Positions 45,742 to 53,862 of a stretch of 64,000 nt of DNA are shown here, piece by piece. A program made the translations under genes and the position numbers. Every line of letters starts with the position of its first letter. The first letter of the stretch is position 1. Under the pieces are notes generated by a model. That model worked only from the letters and a program-made list of their open reading frames with translations. It searched no databases and was not told the DNA's origin. The DNA comes from Pseudorhizobium pelagicum (GTDB taxonomy: Bacteria; Pseudomonadota; Alphaproteobacteria; Rhizobiales; Rhizobiaceae): contig JOKI01000002.1 in the NCBI GenBank assembly GCA_000722615.1, positions 222,424-286,423 on the forward strand. The letters are read 5' to 3'.

Positions 45742-47886
45742 ATGAACTTCATCCAGACACTCGCCTTTTCCCGCTGGGATATCGATCCCGCTTCCGACGA
45801 ACCCGCGCATGGTTTCTTCATGCGCCTGGCCGAGCTTGAAGGCTCGGTCAGCATGAGGACCTTCGCAAACTGGAACGACCTTGAGGTAAACCGGGTCGCG
45901 ACGAACGAGCTCATGGAAACTCTCGAACGTCACCCCATGCCTCTAGAATGGTTCGAGCCCCTTCGTCTTAACACGCCGCTTCGTGACGGCGATGGCTATG
46001 TCCTGCGCGGGCATAGCCTCCCTTACCACCACATCCGCTTCGCGCCGCGACGCTGGTGCCCGGGCTGCATCCACGAAGCCCACCATCACCGGGGATGGTG
46101 GGAGGTCGAATCCATCCGCCATTGCCCGATCCATTGCGTCGAGCTTGAGACACGTGACGAGGGCGGTATGCTCGTGCCGTGGACATGGCTCAGCTTCGAA
46201 TACTCGCGGGATGGCTTCTACCTCGGCCGCGAGCTGCCTCGCCACGACGACGGCGCTCCATTTGCCCGATACCTCCTCGGCCGCTTCGGCTGGCTCGAGC
46301 CGACAAGCGCGCCGCTGCTCGATGCCATCTCGATTCCCGACGTCATCGATTACTGCGAGTTCGTCGGTAGGTTTCTCGAGAACCCTCCGTCCCGAAAACA
46401 CCCATCGGTCGGCACGCATTCCGCCGACGTCGGCTTTGAAGCGCTTCGCGGTGATCGCGGTGATCTCGCCGAGGCTGTCAGGGGATGGTATCGCGAGCAC
46501 CGCAACAACCACAAGGCCCGCGGCGTGGCTGCTCATTTCAGCTGGGGCTATCCCAAGCTTAACTTCTTGCCGGAGAGCCTGAGGCAAACTGTACGGCGCG
46601 CTTTCCACGAGGCCGCCGCCTTCGAGACCGAAGGATACGATCGTCGTGTCACCGACCAAGACTTCGACGTCGAGTTCATGCCGCAACGGGAGATCGCGAG
46701 GAAGCTCAACATCGAGCCTCGTGCGGTCGAACTGCTGGCCCGCCAGATCGGCGTCCTTCAGAAGACCCGGGAACGCCGCACGGTGGTCGCGGACGCCGTA
46801 GACACGATCGCCGAATACAAGGAGACGCTGCTCACCATCCAGGAGACCTCCAGACGGCTCGGCATCCATCAGGACGCTATCCGCCATCTCGTGCATGCCG
46901 GATACCTCACGGTCTTCAGGGGGCTGAATCCTGGACGGCGGGCAGGGGGTAGGTATTCCCCCGAGCAGGTGGACGACATCCTGGGATTGATCGACGGGCT
47001 GCCAGTAACGGGATCGGCGGCCTACGGCCTGACGCTCCACACATATCGCACGCGCAACCAACTCGTCCCCGGGGAAGTCGCTGTCAAGGTTCTGAAAGGC
47101 GAGATCGCCATCTGCGAGAAGCGGGACAACGTGCTGGGCTTCAAGCGCCTCATGGTCCGGACCGACGCCAAGCGGAAGCGCCAGTCGTTCACCAGGTCTG
47201 ACGACACGATGACCATGGGCGAGGCCCAGGCGCTCCTGAACATGACCTACGAGACGACGCAGATTCTGGTCAAGCAGGGCCACCTCGGCGTTGTCGACGC
47301 CAGCCCGCGCCAGGTCCTGATTTCCAGAAAGGCAGTCGAAGAGTTCGCGGCCGGTCACGCCAAGTCCTCGGACTTCGCGCACGGCATGGGCGTCTCGGGA
47401 CATGCTGTCAGCTGGACGATGAAGCGGGAGGGCATCGAACCCGTCGTGAAATTCGTTAAGGGCGGCAAGCATGTCGACACGGTCTTCAAGCGGGTCGATG
47501 TCATGCGGGTATACGGCCTTGAAGCCGATCCTACCGTTCTGGAAGATGCGAGACTGGACAGATTCTGGGAGATCATCGTTCCCGAGGCCGCCAAGATCTG
47601 CCCGTACTTGATCTTCCCGCCGAAGCTGCCGCCGTCAGGTCAGCGCGTCTGGAATTCCAACAGGGGTCTGTCGGCGCATTTCCATTTCGATCCGGGCCTC
47701 GGGGAAATCCATATCAACTTGAGCGCCCGCGGGGAGCGGAACAAGTTCTGGTTCGATCTCAAGACCGAAGACTACATCGGCGCGATAAAGGGTATGTTCA
47801 AGGTCTTCGACAGAATGGTGAAGGAGGCCACACAGCGGCAAAACGCGAAGACACGGGAGTGGTGGAGGAAGCGGAAGGAAGGTTGA
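45742..47886 (+). CDS. TniQ/TnsD-type target selector
   Basis: A 714-residue TniQ-family protein. The zinc motif is RWCPGCIHEAHHHRGWWEVESIRHCPIHC with C106, C109, C128 and H131. The long C-terminal part (residues 310-714) has several helix-turn-helix-like segments, for example MPQREIARKLNIEPRAVELLARQIG, IQETSRRLGIHQDAIRHLVHAGYLTV and MTMGEAQALLNMTYETTQILVKQGHLGVV, as expected of a TnsD-like protein that reads a fixed attachment sequence. No CRISPR genes are near, so direct DNA recognition is likely. The adjacent tRNA is a candidate target but not proven. Confidence 0.85.
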   Translation: MNFIQTLAFSRWDIDPASDEPAHGFFMRLAELEGSVSMRTFANWNDLEVNRVATNELMETLERHPMPLEWFEPLRLNTPLRDGDGYVLRGHSLPYHHIRFAPRRWCPGCIHEAHHHRGWWEVESIRHCPIHCVELETRDEGGMLVPWTWLSFEYSRDGFYLGRELPRHDDGAPFARYLLGRFGWLEPTSAPLLDAISIPDVIDYCEFVGRFLENPPSRKHPSVGTHSADVGFEALRGDRGDLAEAVRGWYREHRNNHKARGVAAHFSWGYPKLNFLPESLRQTVRRAFHEAAAFETEGYDRRVTDQDFDVEFMPQREIARKLNIEPRAVELLARQIGVLQKTRERRTVVADAVDTIAEYKETLLTIQETSRRLGIHQDAIRHLVHAGYLTVFRGLNPGRRAGGRYSPEQVDDILGLIDGLPVTGSAAYGLTLHTYRTRNQLVPGEVAVKVLKGEIAICEKRDNVLGFKRLMVRTDAKRKRQSFTRSDDTMTMGEAQALLNMTYETTQILVKQGHLGVVDASPRQVLISRKAVEEFAAGHAKSSDFAHGMGVSGHAVSWTMKREGIEPVVKFVKGGKHVDTVFKRVDVMRVYGLEADPTVLEDARLDRFWEIIVPEAAKICPYLIFPPKLPPSGQRVWNSNRGLSAHFHFDPGLGEIHINLSARGERNKFWFDLKTEDYIGAIKGMFKVFDRMVKEATQRQNAKTREWWRKRKEG

Positions 47887-47928
47887 GCTAGCCTCGGTAG
47901 CGAGCCTTTAGTTGAATGGCACCATGGT

Positions 47929-48294
47929 TTAACCGCCAGCCCGAGCGTTGAAGTCCCGAACGGCGTCACTGTAGTTCGAGACTGCTCCCTCAACCTCTCT
48001 ACGAGCTTTGCTAGCTATATCCTCGGCCTCGCTCGCCTCCCGCCGGGCTTGTTCGGCGGCTTCCTCCGCCTCCTCATTAGCCTCGTCTACCTCGCGTTGC
48101 TTGCATTGACCGAATTCTTCGACCTCGGATTCAAAGTTTTCCATCTCACTCTTGCAACTGTTGAACTCCCACTCGTCATTGAATGCTCCATACCCGGTAG
48201 CGCAGGATGGCGCGCTTGGTTCAAAGCAGTAGGCGTGTACATCTCCGCAGATTACGAGCGCCAACCCGGACGTGATGATGAACTTCGCTCGCAT
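47929..48294 (-). CDS. Exported cysteine-containing coiled-coil protein
   Basis: A 121-residue protein. The signal peptide (MRAKFIITSGLALVICGDVHA) is followed by a region with spaced cysteines (YCFEPSAPSCATGYGAF, then NSCKSEMENFESEVEEFGQC) and a long charged helix rich in Glu, Ala and Arg (residues 65-110) that should form a coiled coil. It is probably periplasmic and disulfide-linked. I do not recognise the family. It is on the opposite strand to the tns operon and lies between tniQ and the nuclease gene. ATG 48294 is chosen for the signal peptide; an upstream ATG at 48324 is possible. Confidence 0.6.
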   Translation of the reverse strand: MRAKFIITSGLALVICGDVHAYCFEPSAPSCATGYGAFNDEWEFNSCKSEMENFESEVEEFGQCKQREVDEANEEAEEAAEQARREASEAEDIASKARREVEGAVSNYSDAVRDFNARAGG

Positions 48295-48357
48295 GACAGT
48301 TCCATGTACTACGTGAGCAACCATGGCCGCTCTGGTTGATAATTCTGGTCTTGTTGC

Positions 48358-48906
48358 CTAGCCGGCGCAATCGAGCGGCGTTTGTCGACCATTACAAACA
48401 ACGCCTAGATCGCCGAATGATCTCAAGAGCCGCTGGTCGTCGAGGACCCGCGCGTTGGCCCGCCTGATCTGCGCCATTGAGACAGCCTTCTGTCCGACCC
48501 ACGATGTCGGCAGAAGCTTGATCACAGGTTCCTCGGGGCCATTGTAGACGACCTCTCCCTTTAGGTTCTCGACGTCGAACACAAGAAACAGCAGGTGGTC
48601 GGCACGCGTATCCACCATGCGGAAGGCTGGTCCGCGATTTGTCCCGGTCGCCTTGACCTGTACGGATCGGCCGTCAGGGGCGTGGCCATCGATCCCCGTG
48701 CCGTTGCGTGGGGAGAGCTTGAGGCCGAAGAGCTCGGCGGCCACGGCCTCACCGATGTCGCCGATGAGGTTTCCATCCAGTGTAAAATCGAGGGCCGACG
48801 AGCGGTAGTGGTCTCGCAGGCGGTTGCGGGCGAGGACCAGGTCGGTGATGATAGGGGGGAGTGTGAAAACAGTGGGCAAATTTTGGTTCCGACAGATCAG
48901 GATCAA
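48358..48906 (-). CDS. PD-(D/E)XK-like nuclease (DUF6998-type)
   Basis: About 182 residues. GNLIGDIGEAVAAELFGLKLSPRNGTGIDGHAPDGRSVQVKATG is the core of a restriction-enzyme fold: E in the first helix, D in GIDGHAPDG and QVK as the catalytic (E/Q)xK. This arrangement is known in DUF6998 proteins beside defence genes. It is divergent from the methyltransferase-HerA-NurA operon, 129 bases apart, so the two may share control. The start is unclear: no ATG fits, and TTG at 48906 or 48879 are candidates. Confidence 0.6.
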   Translation of the reverse strand: MILICRNQNLPTVFTLPPIITDLVLARNRLRDHYRSSALDFTLDGNLIGDIGEAVAAELFGLKLSPRNGTGIDGHAPDGRSVQVKATGTNRGPAFRMVDTRADHLLFLVFDVENLKGEVVYNGPEEPVIKLLPTSWVGQKAVSMAQIRRANARVLDDQRLLRSFGDLGVVCNGRQTPLDCAG

Positions 48907-49035
48907 GATGACAATTGCGGATCAGGCGGCGACAGTAGCTTAGGGCGGACGCTTGTCAAACGTGGGCGGTGTTGTGGAAACATCTTCGCCGACCTACGCT
49001 GATTAAGCGCGAAGAATCGCGGCGGGATTGCATAG

Positions 49036-50061
49036 ATGAAGACTGAGTCAGGTTTGGAAGCCAAAGTAGACCCAACGAGGGCAGTAAACTGGTGCACCCG
49101 TTCCGACATATCTCCGCTCCGGTATCCTGGCGGCAAAAGGAAACTCGCACCCTTCATTGCTGATCTCATCTCCAAGACCCGCGTGAGGCCCGCTCTTTTC
49201 GTCGAGCCCTTTGCAGGAGGAGCCTCGGTTTCGATCTCGCTTCTAGAGGCTGACTATGTCGACGCAATCGCGCTGGCTGATGCCGACCCGCTCGTGGCGT
49301 CGTTCTGGGCAACAGTGTTCTCCTCGGACGCCGACCGGCTAGCCAACATGATCTATGACGCCAAGGTGACACTCGAAGAGTGGATACGCCTGAAGCAGGC
49401 TGATGTTGCGCCAGGTATCGATGCGGCGTTCAAGTGCATCTTCCTGAACCGGACGAGTTTCTCGGGTTCTTTGCATCAAAAGGCGGGACCAATTGGTGGA
49501 ATGGCACAGGCAAGCGATTACAAGATCGACTGTCGGTTCAATCAGACCAAGATTGCCGAACGAATATTGGAGCTATCCCGTCTGCGGCATCGTGTAAGGT
49601 TCGTCAGGAACGAGACCTACAGAAAAACCATTCGTGATATCCGAAAGACTGCGGTCTTCAGAGATACGCCCGACAAAGTGTTCTGGTACCTTGACCCTCC
49701 GTTTTTCGCGAAGGCGGACAAGCTCTACAGGTGTCATTTCGCCAAGCAAGACCACATCGAATTGGCTGCAGCAACTCGAACCATCCCCGGCAATTGGTTG
49801 CTTTCATATGACGCGCATGTTGATGCGCAGGCGTTGTATGAGAGCCATCCGGGGTATGCGCTGGTCAACCTTCAGTATTCTGCTCGTATCGATGAAAAGC
49901 AGCGTTTGGTCGCAAAAGAAATCGTCGTCGCGAACATAATCGCCGACCTAAGGGCCAAAGGTGAGCTTCAGCATGGTGCCGAAATCATACCAATTCCTCT
50001 CCGCCGGCAGAAAGCATCCGCTAACATTGAGGTGTTGGAACGAACTTTTGCGATTGGATAA
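49036..50061 (+). CDS. D12 class DNA N6-adenine methyltransferase
   Basis: A 341-residue Dam-like methyltransferase. SPLRYPGGKRKLAP (motif X, residues 26-39), the SAM-binding motif FVEPFAGGAS (55-64), and the catalytic motif LDPPFF (D220-F223, DPPF in place of the usual DPPY) are in the order of the alpha group. It should methylate adenine in a short sequence. It is the first gene of a tight operon (6 bases to the HerA gene), so it probably marks host DNA for a restriction activity supplied by the next genes. Confidence 0.9.
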   Translation: MKTESGLEAKVDPTRAVNWCTRSDISPLRYPGGKRKLAPFIADLISKTRVRPALFVEPFAGGASVSISLLEADYVDAIALADADPLVASFWATVFSSDADRLANMIYDAKVTLEEWIRLKQADVAPGIDAAFKCIFLNRTSFSGSLHQKAGPIGGMAQASDYKIDCRFNQTKIAERILELSRLRHRVRFVRNETYRKTIRDIRKTAVFRDTPDKVFWYLDPPFFAKADKLYRCHFAKQDHIELAAATRTIPGNWLLSYDAHVDAQALYESHPGYALVNLQYSARIDEKQRLVAKEIVVANIIADLRAKGELQHGAEIIPIPLRRQKASANIEVLERTFAIG

Positions 50062-50067
50062 GCACGG

Positions 50068-52206
50068 ATGATTGAACACCTCGTCAGCACGCTCTCGGCT
50101 GGAACAAACCCTCTAAGTGCGTTGCTTGACGAGCGGTCGGGCGCGTCTCTTGTAGGGCATACCATCCACACATCGTACGACGCCGTCACTGTTATGACCA
50201 ATGACAAGTGGCGCGAAGGCGCTGGTGGCATACCGATGAATAGCTACTTGCTAGCGTGCAGCGCCGACCCAAACGAGATGGTCAGCGCCCATCCGATCGA
50301 CAAGAGAATCCTTTTGCTGCGCGTAGTAGGGCGCGCTGAACTGGCGACAGACCGAGACGTCGTCAGGGCCGTCATGGAGCATTTTCAGGACAACCCAGCG
50401 ACCCGTGACCCCGCCTTCCGGATGGATGAGCCGATCTCCTTCTCGATGCTTCAGTGGTCAGGAATTGAATGCAAGGTGCTCGGCACCTTCTTCCTGAACG
50501 GTTCCTCAGCTTTGAATTTCGGGGCGGACGCGGAGGATTTCTTCGCTGCGCGCCACATGGTCGTACGGAAGCCAGGTCCAGAGGCCCTAGCGACGATCGT
50601 TAACTTCGTGGACCCCGTTCGCAAGGCGAAGGCCGACAAGGACGCTCTCGCGATCGGCATGAAACGCGCGCCGGCACCGTTCGAGATCGGCACTGTCCGC
50701 TTCACGTCTTCAAACCAGCTAGCGCTCCGTCCGGGGCAGTCGCAGGTTCCGGTCAAGATTTTCCCCGGCGATTTCCTTGCCCGCCGCACTGCTGTATTTG
50801 GGATGACGCGAACCGGTAAATCAAACACAACGAAAACCATGGTGTCCGCCGTCGCGCTGTCTGCTTTCGAATCCGATACGCCGATCGGGCAGATAATTCT
50901 CGACATCAACGGTGAATACTCCAACGCAAATAACCAGGACGGCGGCAGCTCGATCGCCGATGTGTTCGCAGATAACACCGTTCGGTATCGAATTGGCGCG
51001 AAGAAAGGCTTCAGGGACGTTCGCGTGAACTTTTTCGAGAACCTTGAAGTTGGACATCAATTCATTGCGGAAGGTGTGACGGCGGATGGGTCCAACCTTT
51101 CGGAGGACTTAAAGTCGTTTGTCGCCTGCGACTTCACTCGCCCGGACCAATCTGATTATGGCTCGTTCGGCCGTTGGAAGAGGAAGGTCGCTATCTATCG
51201 GTCTTTCCTGGCGAACTCTGGGTTTATCACGAAGCAGAACTACAAGATCGAGTTCGAGGTGAACGAGGCGGTTCTATCGTTCCTTTATCCCCACGTCATC
51301 CCCGAGGCCGATAGAGACGCCAAAGCTACTTTGCCGCAGAAAGCCCAAGCCGTGGTCGAGTTTTTCGAGCTCGAGCAAATGAACAAGGGGTACAAGGCAG
51401 CGCCCTCTGTTGCGGTCAGGTTCTGGCTGAAAATCAGGGAAATCGAAAGGCTGTTGGAGCCAACTGGTGGCATCAAGAAGGCCAAGGATACATGGCTAGG
51501 CCCTGAAGATCATGCGCTCCTCGCAATGCTGGCTGGCAAGTCGCACAAATCTGATACGCCAATCCGGGCGGGTAACTACGTCCGTTCGTCCGCGAGCGAG
51601 TTCCACTCGCCTGAGGGATCAAACGACATCGTCAGCGAGATCTACGATTTACTTTCTGCCGGTCGCATCGTGATCGTGGACCTGTCCGTCGGGGTCCCGA
51701 AAATCCGAGAGACGATGGCGGAGAGAATCGCGAAAGGCATCTTCAATGAGTCGTCCAGAAAATTTACATCTGGCTTGTCGGCACCTCGGATCGTGCTCTA
51801 CGTGGAAGAGGCACACAACCTGATCGGAAAGAAAGCAGACCTCAACACGACATGGCCGCGCGTCGCTAAGGAAGGTGCGAAATACGGTATGGCGATGGTG
51901 TATGCCACACAGGAACCGTCGTCGATCCATCCCAATATCCTTTCCAACACCGAAAATTTCTTCGTCACTCATCTCAACAACGATGACGAAATCCGGACGC
52001 TGTCGAAATATTACGATTTCGGAGACTTCGCGCCGAGCCTCAAACGTTGCCAGGACGTCGGTTTTGCCAGGATCAAGACGCTGAGCTCGAACTTCACAAC
52101 GCCGACGCAGATCATGCTCTTTGACCCGGCCAAAGTCGGTGAAAAGTACATCAGGGCGAAGACCACTGCATCGAGCTGGTTTTCTCCCCTGAACGTCGGA
52201 GCTTGA
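50068..52206 (+). CDS. HerA-like DNA translocase/helicase
   Basis: A 712-residue ATPase of the HerA-FtsK group. A beta-rich N-terminal (HAS-barrel-like) region is followed by Walker A GMTRTGKS (245-252), Walker B IILDINGEYS (D279), and later LYVEEAHNLIGKK and VYATQEPSSIHP, which correspond to the family's sensor and arginine-finger regions. HerA hexamers pump double-stranded DNA and work with NurA nuclease. In bacteria HerA-like proteins occur mostly in defence operons. The start is 6 bases after the methyltransferase gene and the stop is one base from the NurA-type gene. Confidence 0.88.
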   Translation: MIEHLVSTLSAGTNPLSALLDERSGASLVGHTIHTSYDAVTVMTNDKWREGAGGIPMNSYLLACSADPNEMVSAHPIDKRILLLRVVGRAELATDRDVVRAVMEHFQDNPATRDPAFRMDEPISFSMLQWSGIECKVLGTFFLNGSSALNFGADAEDFFAARHMVVRKPGPEALATIVNFVDPVRKAKADKDALAIGMKRAPAPFEIGTVRFTSSNQLALRPGQSQVPVKIFPGDFLARRTAVFGMTRTGKSNTTKTMVSAVALSAFESDTPIGQIILDINGEYSNANNQDGGSSIADVFADNTVRYRIGAKKGFRDVRVNFFENLEVGHQFIAEGVTADGSNLSEDLKSFVACDFTRPDQSDYGSFGRWKRKVAIYRSFLANSGFITKQNYKIEFEVNEAVLSFLYPHVIPEADRDAKATLPQKAQAVVEFFELEQMNKGYKAAPSVAVRFWLKIREIERLLEPTGGIKKAKDTWLGPEDHALLAMLAGKSHKSDTPIRAGNYVRSSASEFHSPEGSNDIVSEIYDLLSAGRIVIVDLSVGVPKIRETMAERIAKGIFNESSRKFTSGLSAPRIVLYVEEAHNLIGKKADLNTTWPRVAKEGAKYGMAMVYATQEPSSIHPNILSNTENFFVTHLNNDDEIRTLSKYYDFGDFAPSLKRCQDVGFARIKTLSSNFTTPTQIMLFDPAKVGEKYIRAKTTASSWFSPLNVGA

Positions 52207-52207
52207 A

Positions 52208-53713
52208 ATGCCGTACTCGAACGAGCGCGCGTCGGCCGGTGGAGGCTTTGACGTTTTAAACGACGCCGAAGTGCAGCGGTTCATCAAGTCGGTCGAAACC
52301 GTCAAAGATCATAGCGGCAGGATCGGGTTTATCCGGGATCATCTCGTTAACGTCAGCCATCTTGTCGAGGAACTGAACGACGGAGTGGTCATGGCGAGCG
52401 ATGCCTCTCCGTATGAATCCGTCGTACGGAAGGATTTTCCTTCCGTACGGGTGGGGGTCATCAAATTCTCGAACGTGTTGATTTTCGTCGACCAGTACAA
52501 GCGCCTGCGGGACAGGAATACGGCCTTCGTAGACCCCGTTGCAATCGCGGACCTCAAGAAGAAGTCGAACCAAAGCAAGATCATCCTGCCAGGCGCAGGC
52601 ATCACGCACGCGGATTATCCGAAGACAAAATCGTTTTTTCGGGCATCGGTGTTCGATGGAGTCTTCAAGGCAGAGCAATTCAAATGCCAGGGTGCGACGC
52701 TCTACGATACATTTGTCGAGTTGCTCCGCCGCAGCGGAAAAAACGATGACGCGGCCCAGCAGCCTAAGCCCTACGGTGATGCCCAGGCTATCGGATCGAT
52801 CGTCATTCGAGATGGTCGCGAGGGGATCGAGTTCAAGAACAAGTCACCGATCGACGGCGAGGACTTGCAGGAGAACCTATTCGTTCCGATTGATCCGGGG
52901 TTCATCGATATCGGTGGCGACCCAGCGCGGCGCGTCTACGTCACCGACGCGCTTAGGGTGCAAGAAGTGTTCAACGAAGAGGGCGGGAACACCGAGTGTT
53001 TCAATCGCCTGATGTCGGTTCTCGAACACCTGCTCGTCATCCATATCATCCGATGCTCTTTCGAGTCCGACCCATCAATAGTAGCCAACATGAACGTTAT
53101 AATTGACGGTCCCTTGGCCATATTCGGGGAGGCGGCGCGCTTTCATCGAAGCATTATGTCGCTGCTGCATGACATCCGTTTGCAGTGCCGCGCCATGGGC
53201 ATGCGCGGCCCTGTCGTGATGGGTATCTCGAAGACGGGTAAGGTCGTGGAACATGCGTACCTCATCGAAGACCTACTGAAAAAGGACAACGACAAGCAAC
53301 CGCTTGAGGGTACCTATATACTTCCCGTCACCGATGAGTACCGAACGACCTTCATCGAACCTGACAAGATGGAAACGAACAAGAATTTCGGCGACGAAAC
53401 CTACTATGGGCAGACCTTCCTAGTTCGTACCAGCCGTAACAAGATCTTCGACGTCACGCTCGCGTATCCGTTTGCCAAAAAGTCGAGCGTGAAGGGGGTA
53501 CCCTTCAAACATGCGAAGACTGACCTCGCGAATTACGGCGACGACATCTCGCACATGGTCTCGGTTATCGAGATGATGCAGACGGACCTATTCCAGAACG
53601 CGCTGATACCAGTCCATCTCGCGCATCGTTATGCTTCCATCGCGCATTCGCCAGGTGGGAAGTCACTGGATCGCTTCATCCGCGAGGTCCTGGCCAGCAA
53701 GGATGCCGTGTAG
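52208..53713 (+). CDS. NurA domain nuclease
   Basis: A 501-residue protein with the NurA pattern. A first acidic strand VVMASDASPYE (D65) corresponds to the DGS-type metal site, a second acidic site lies in NVIIDGPLAIFGEAARFH (D300), and a C-terminal part with PFAKKSSVKGVPF and HLAHRYASI follows. NurA is a toroidal dimeric 5'-3' exo/endonuclease that degrades DNA fed by HerA. One base separates it from the HerA gene, so both are made together. The gene set suggests the complex attacks DNA lacking the mark placed by the methyltransferase, which is inference. Confidence 0.82.
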   Translation: MPYSNERASAGGGFDVLNDAEVQRFIKSVETVKDHSGRIGFIRDHLVNVSHLVEELNDGVVMASDASPYESVVRKDFPSVRVGVIKFSNVLIFVDQYKRLRDRNTAFVDPVAIADLKKKSNQSKIILPGAGITHADYPKTKSFFRASVFDGVFKAEQFKCQGATLYDTFVELLRRSGKNDDAAQQPKPYGDAQAIGSIVIRDGREGIEFKNKSPIDGEDLQENLFVPIDPGFIDIGGDPARRVYVTDALRVQEVFNEEGGNTECFNRLMSVLEHLLVIHIIRCSFESDPSIVANMNVIIDGPLAIFGEAARFHRSIMSLLHDIRLQCRAMGMRGPVVMGISKTGKVVEHAYLIEDLLKKDNDKQPLEGTYILPVTDEYRTTFIEPDKMETNKNFGDETYYGQTFLVRTSRNKIFDVTLAYPFAKKSSVKGVPFKHAKTDLANYGDDISHMVSVIEMMQTDLFQNALIPVHLAHRYASIAHSPGGKSLDRFIREVLASKDAV

Positions 53714-53862
53714 GGCGAGCGGAGGATGGGATGCCCTTTGAGAAATCTTGTTGAAACCCCCGCTTTTTGCCTGCGATGGATCAGATCAACGTCGATCTTA
53801 GATTGTATTTACAACTACTCGCACCCCAAATGGGCTGCTGACCCTGACCGAGACACCCGCTG

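Noticed and set aside
48049..48339. Plus-strand 96-codon frame
   Set aside because: It is antisense to the exported coiled-coil protein, which has a signal peptide and sensible composition.
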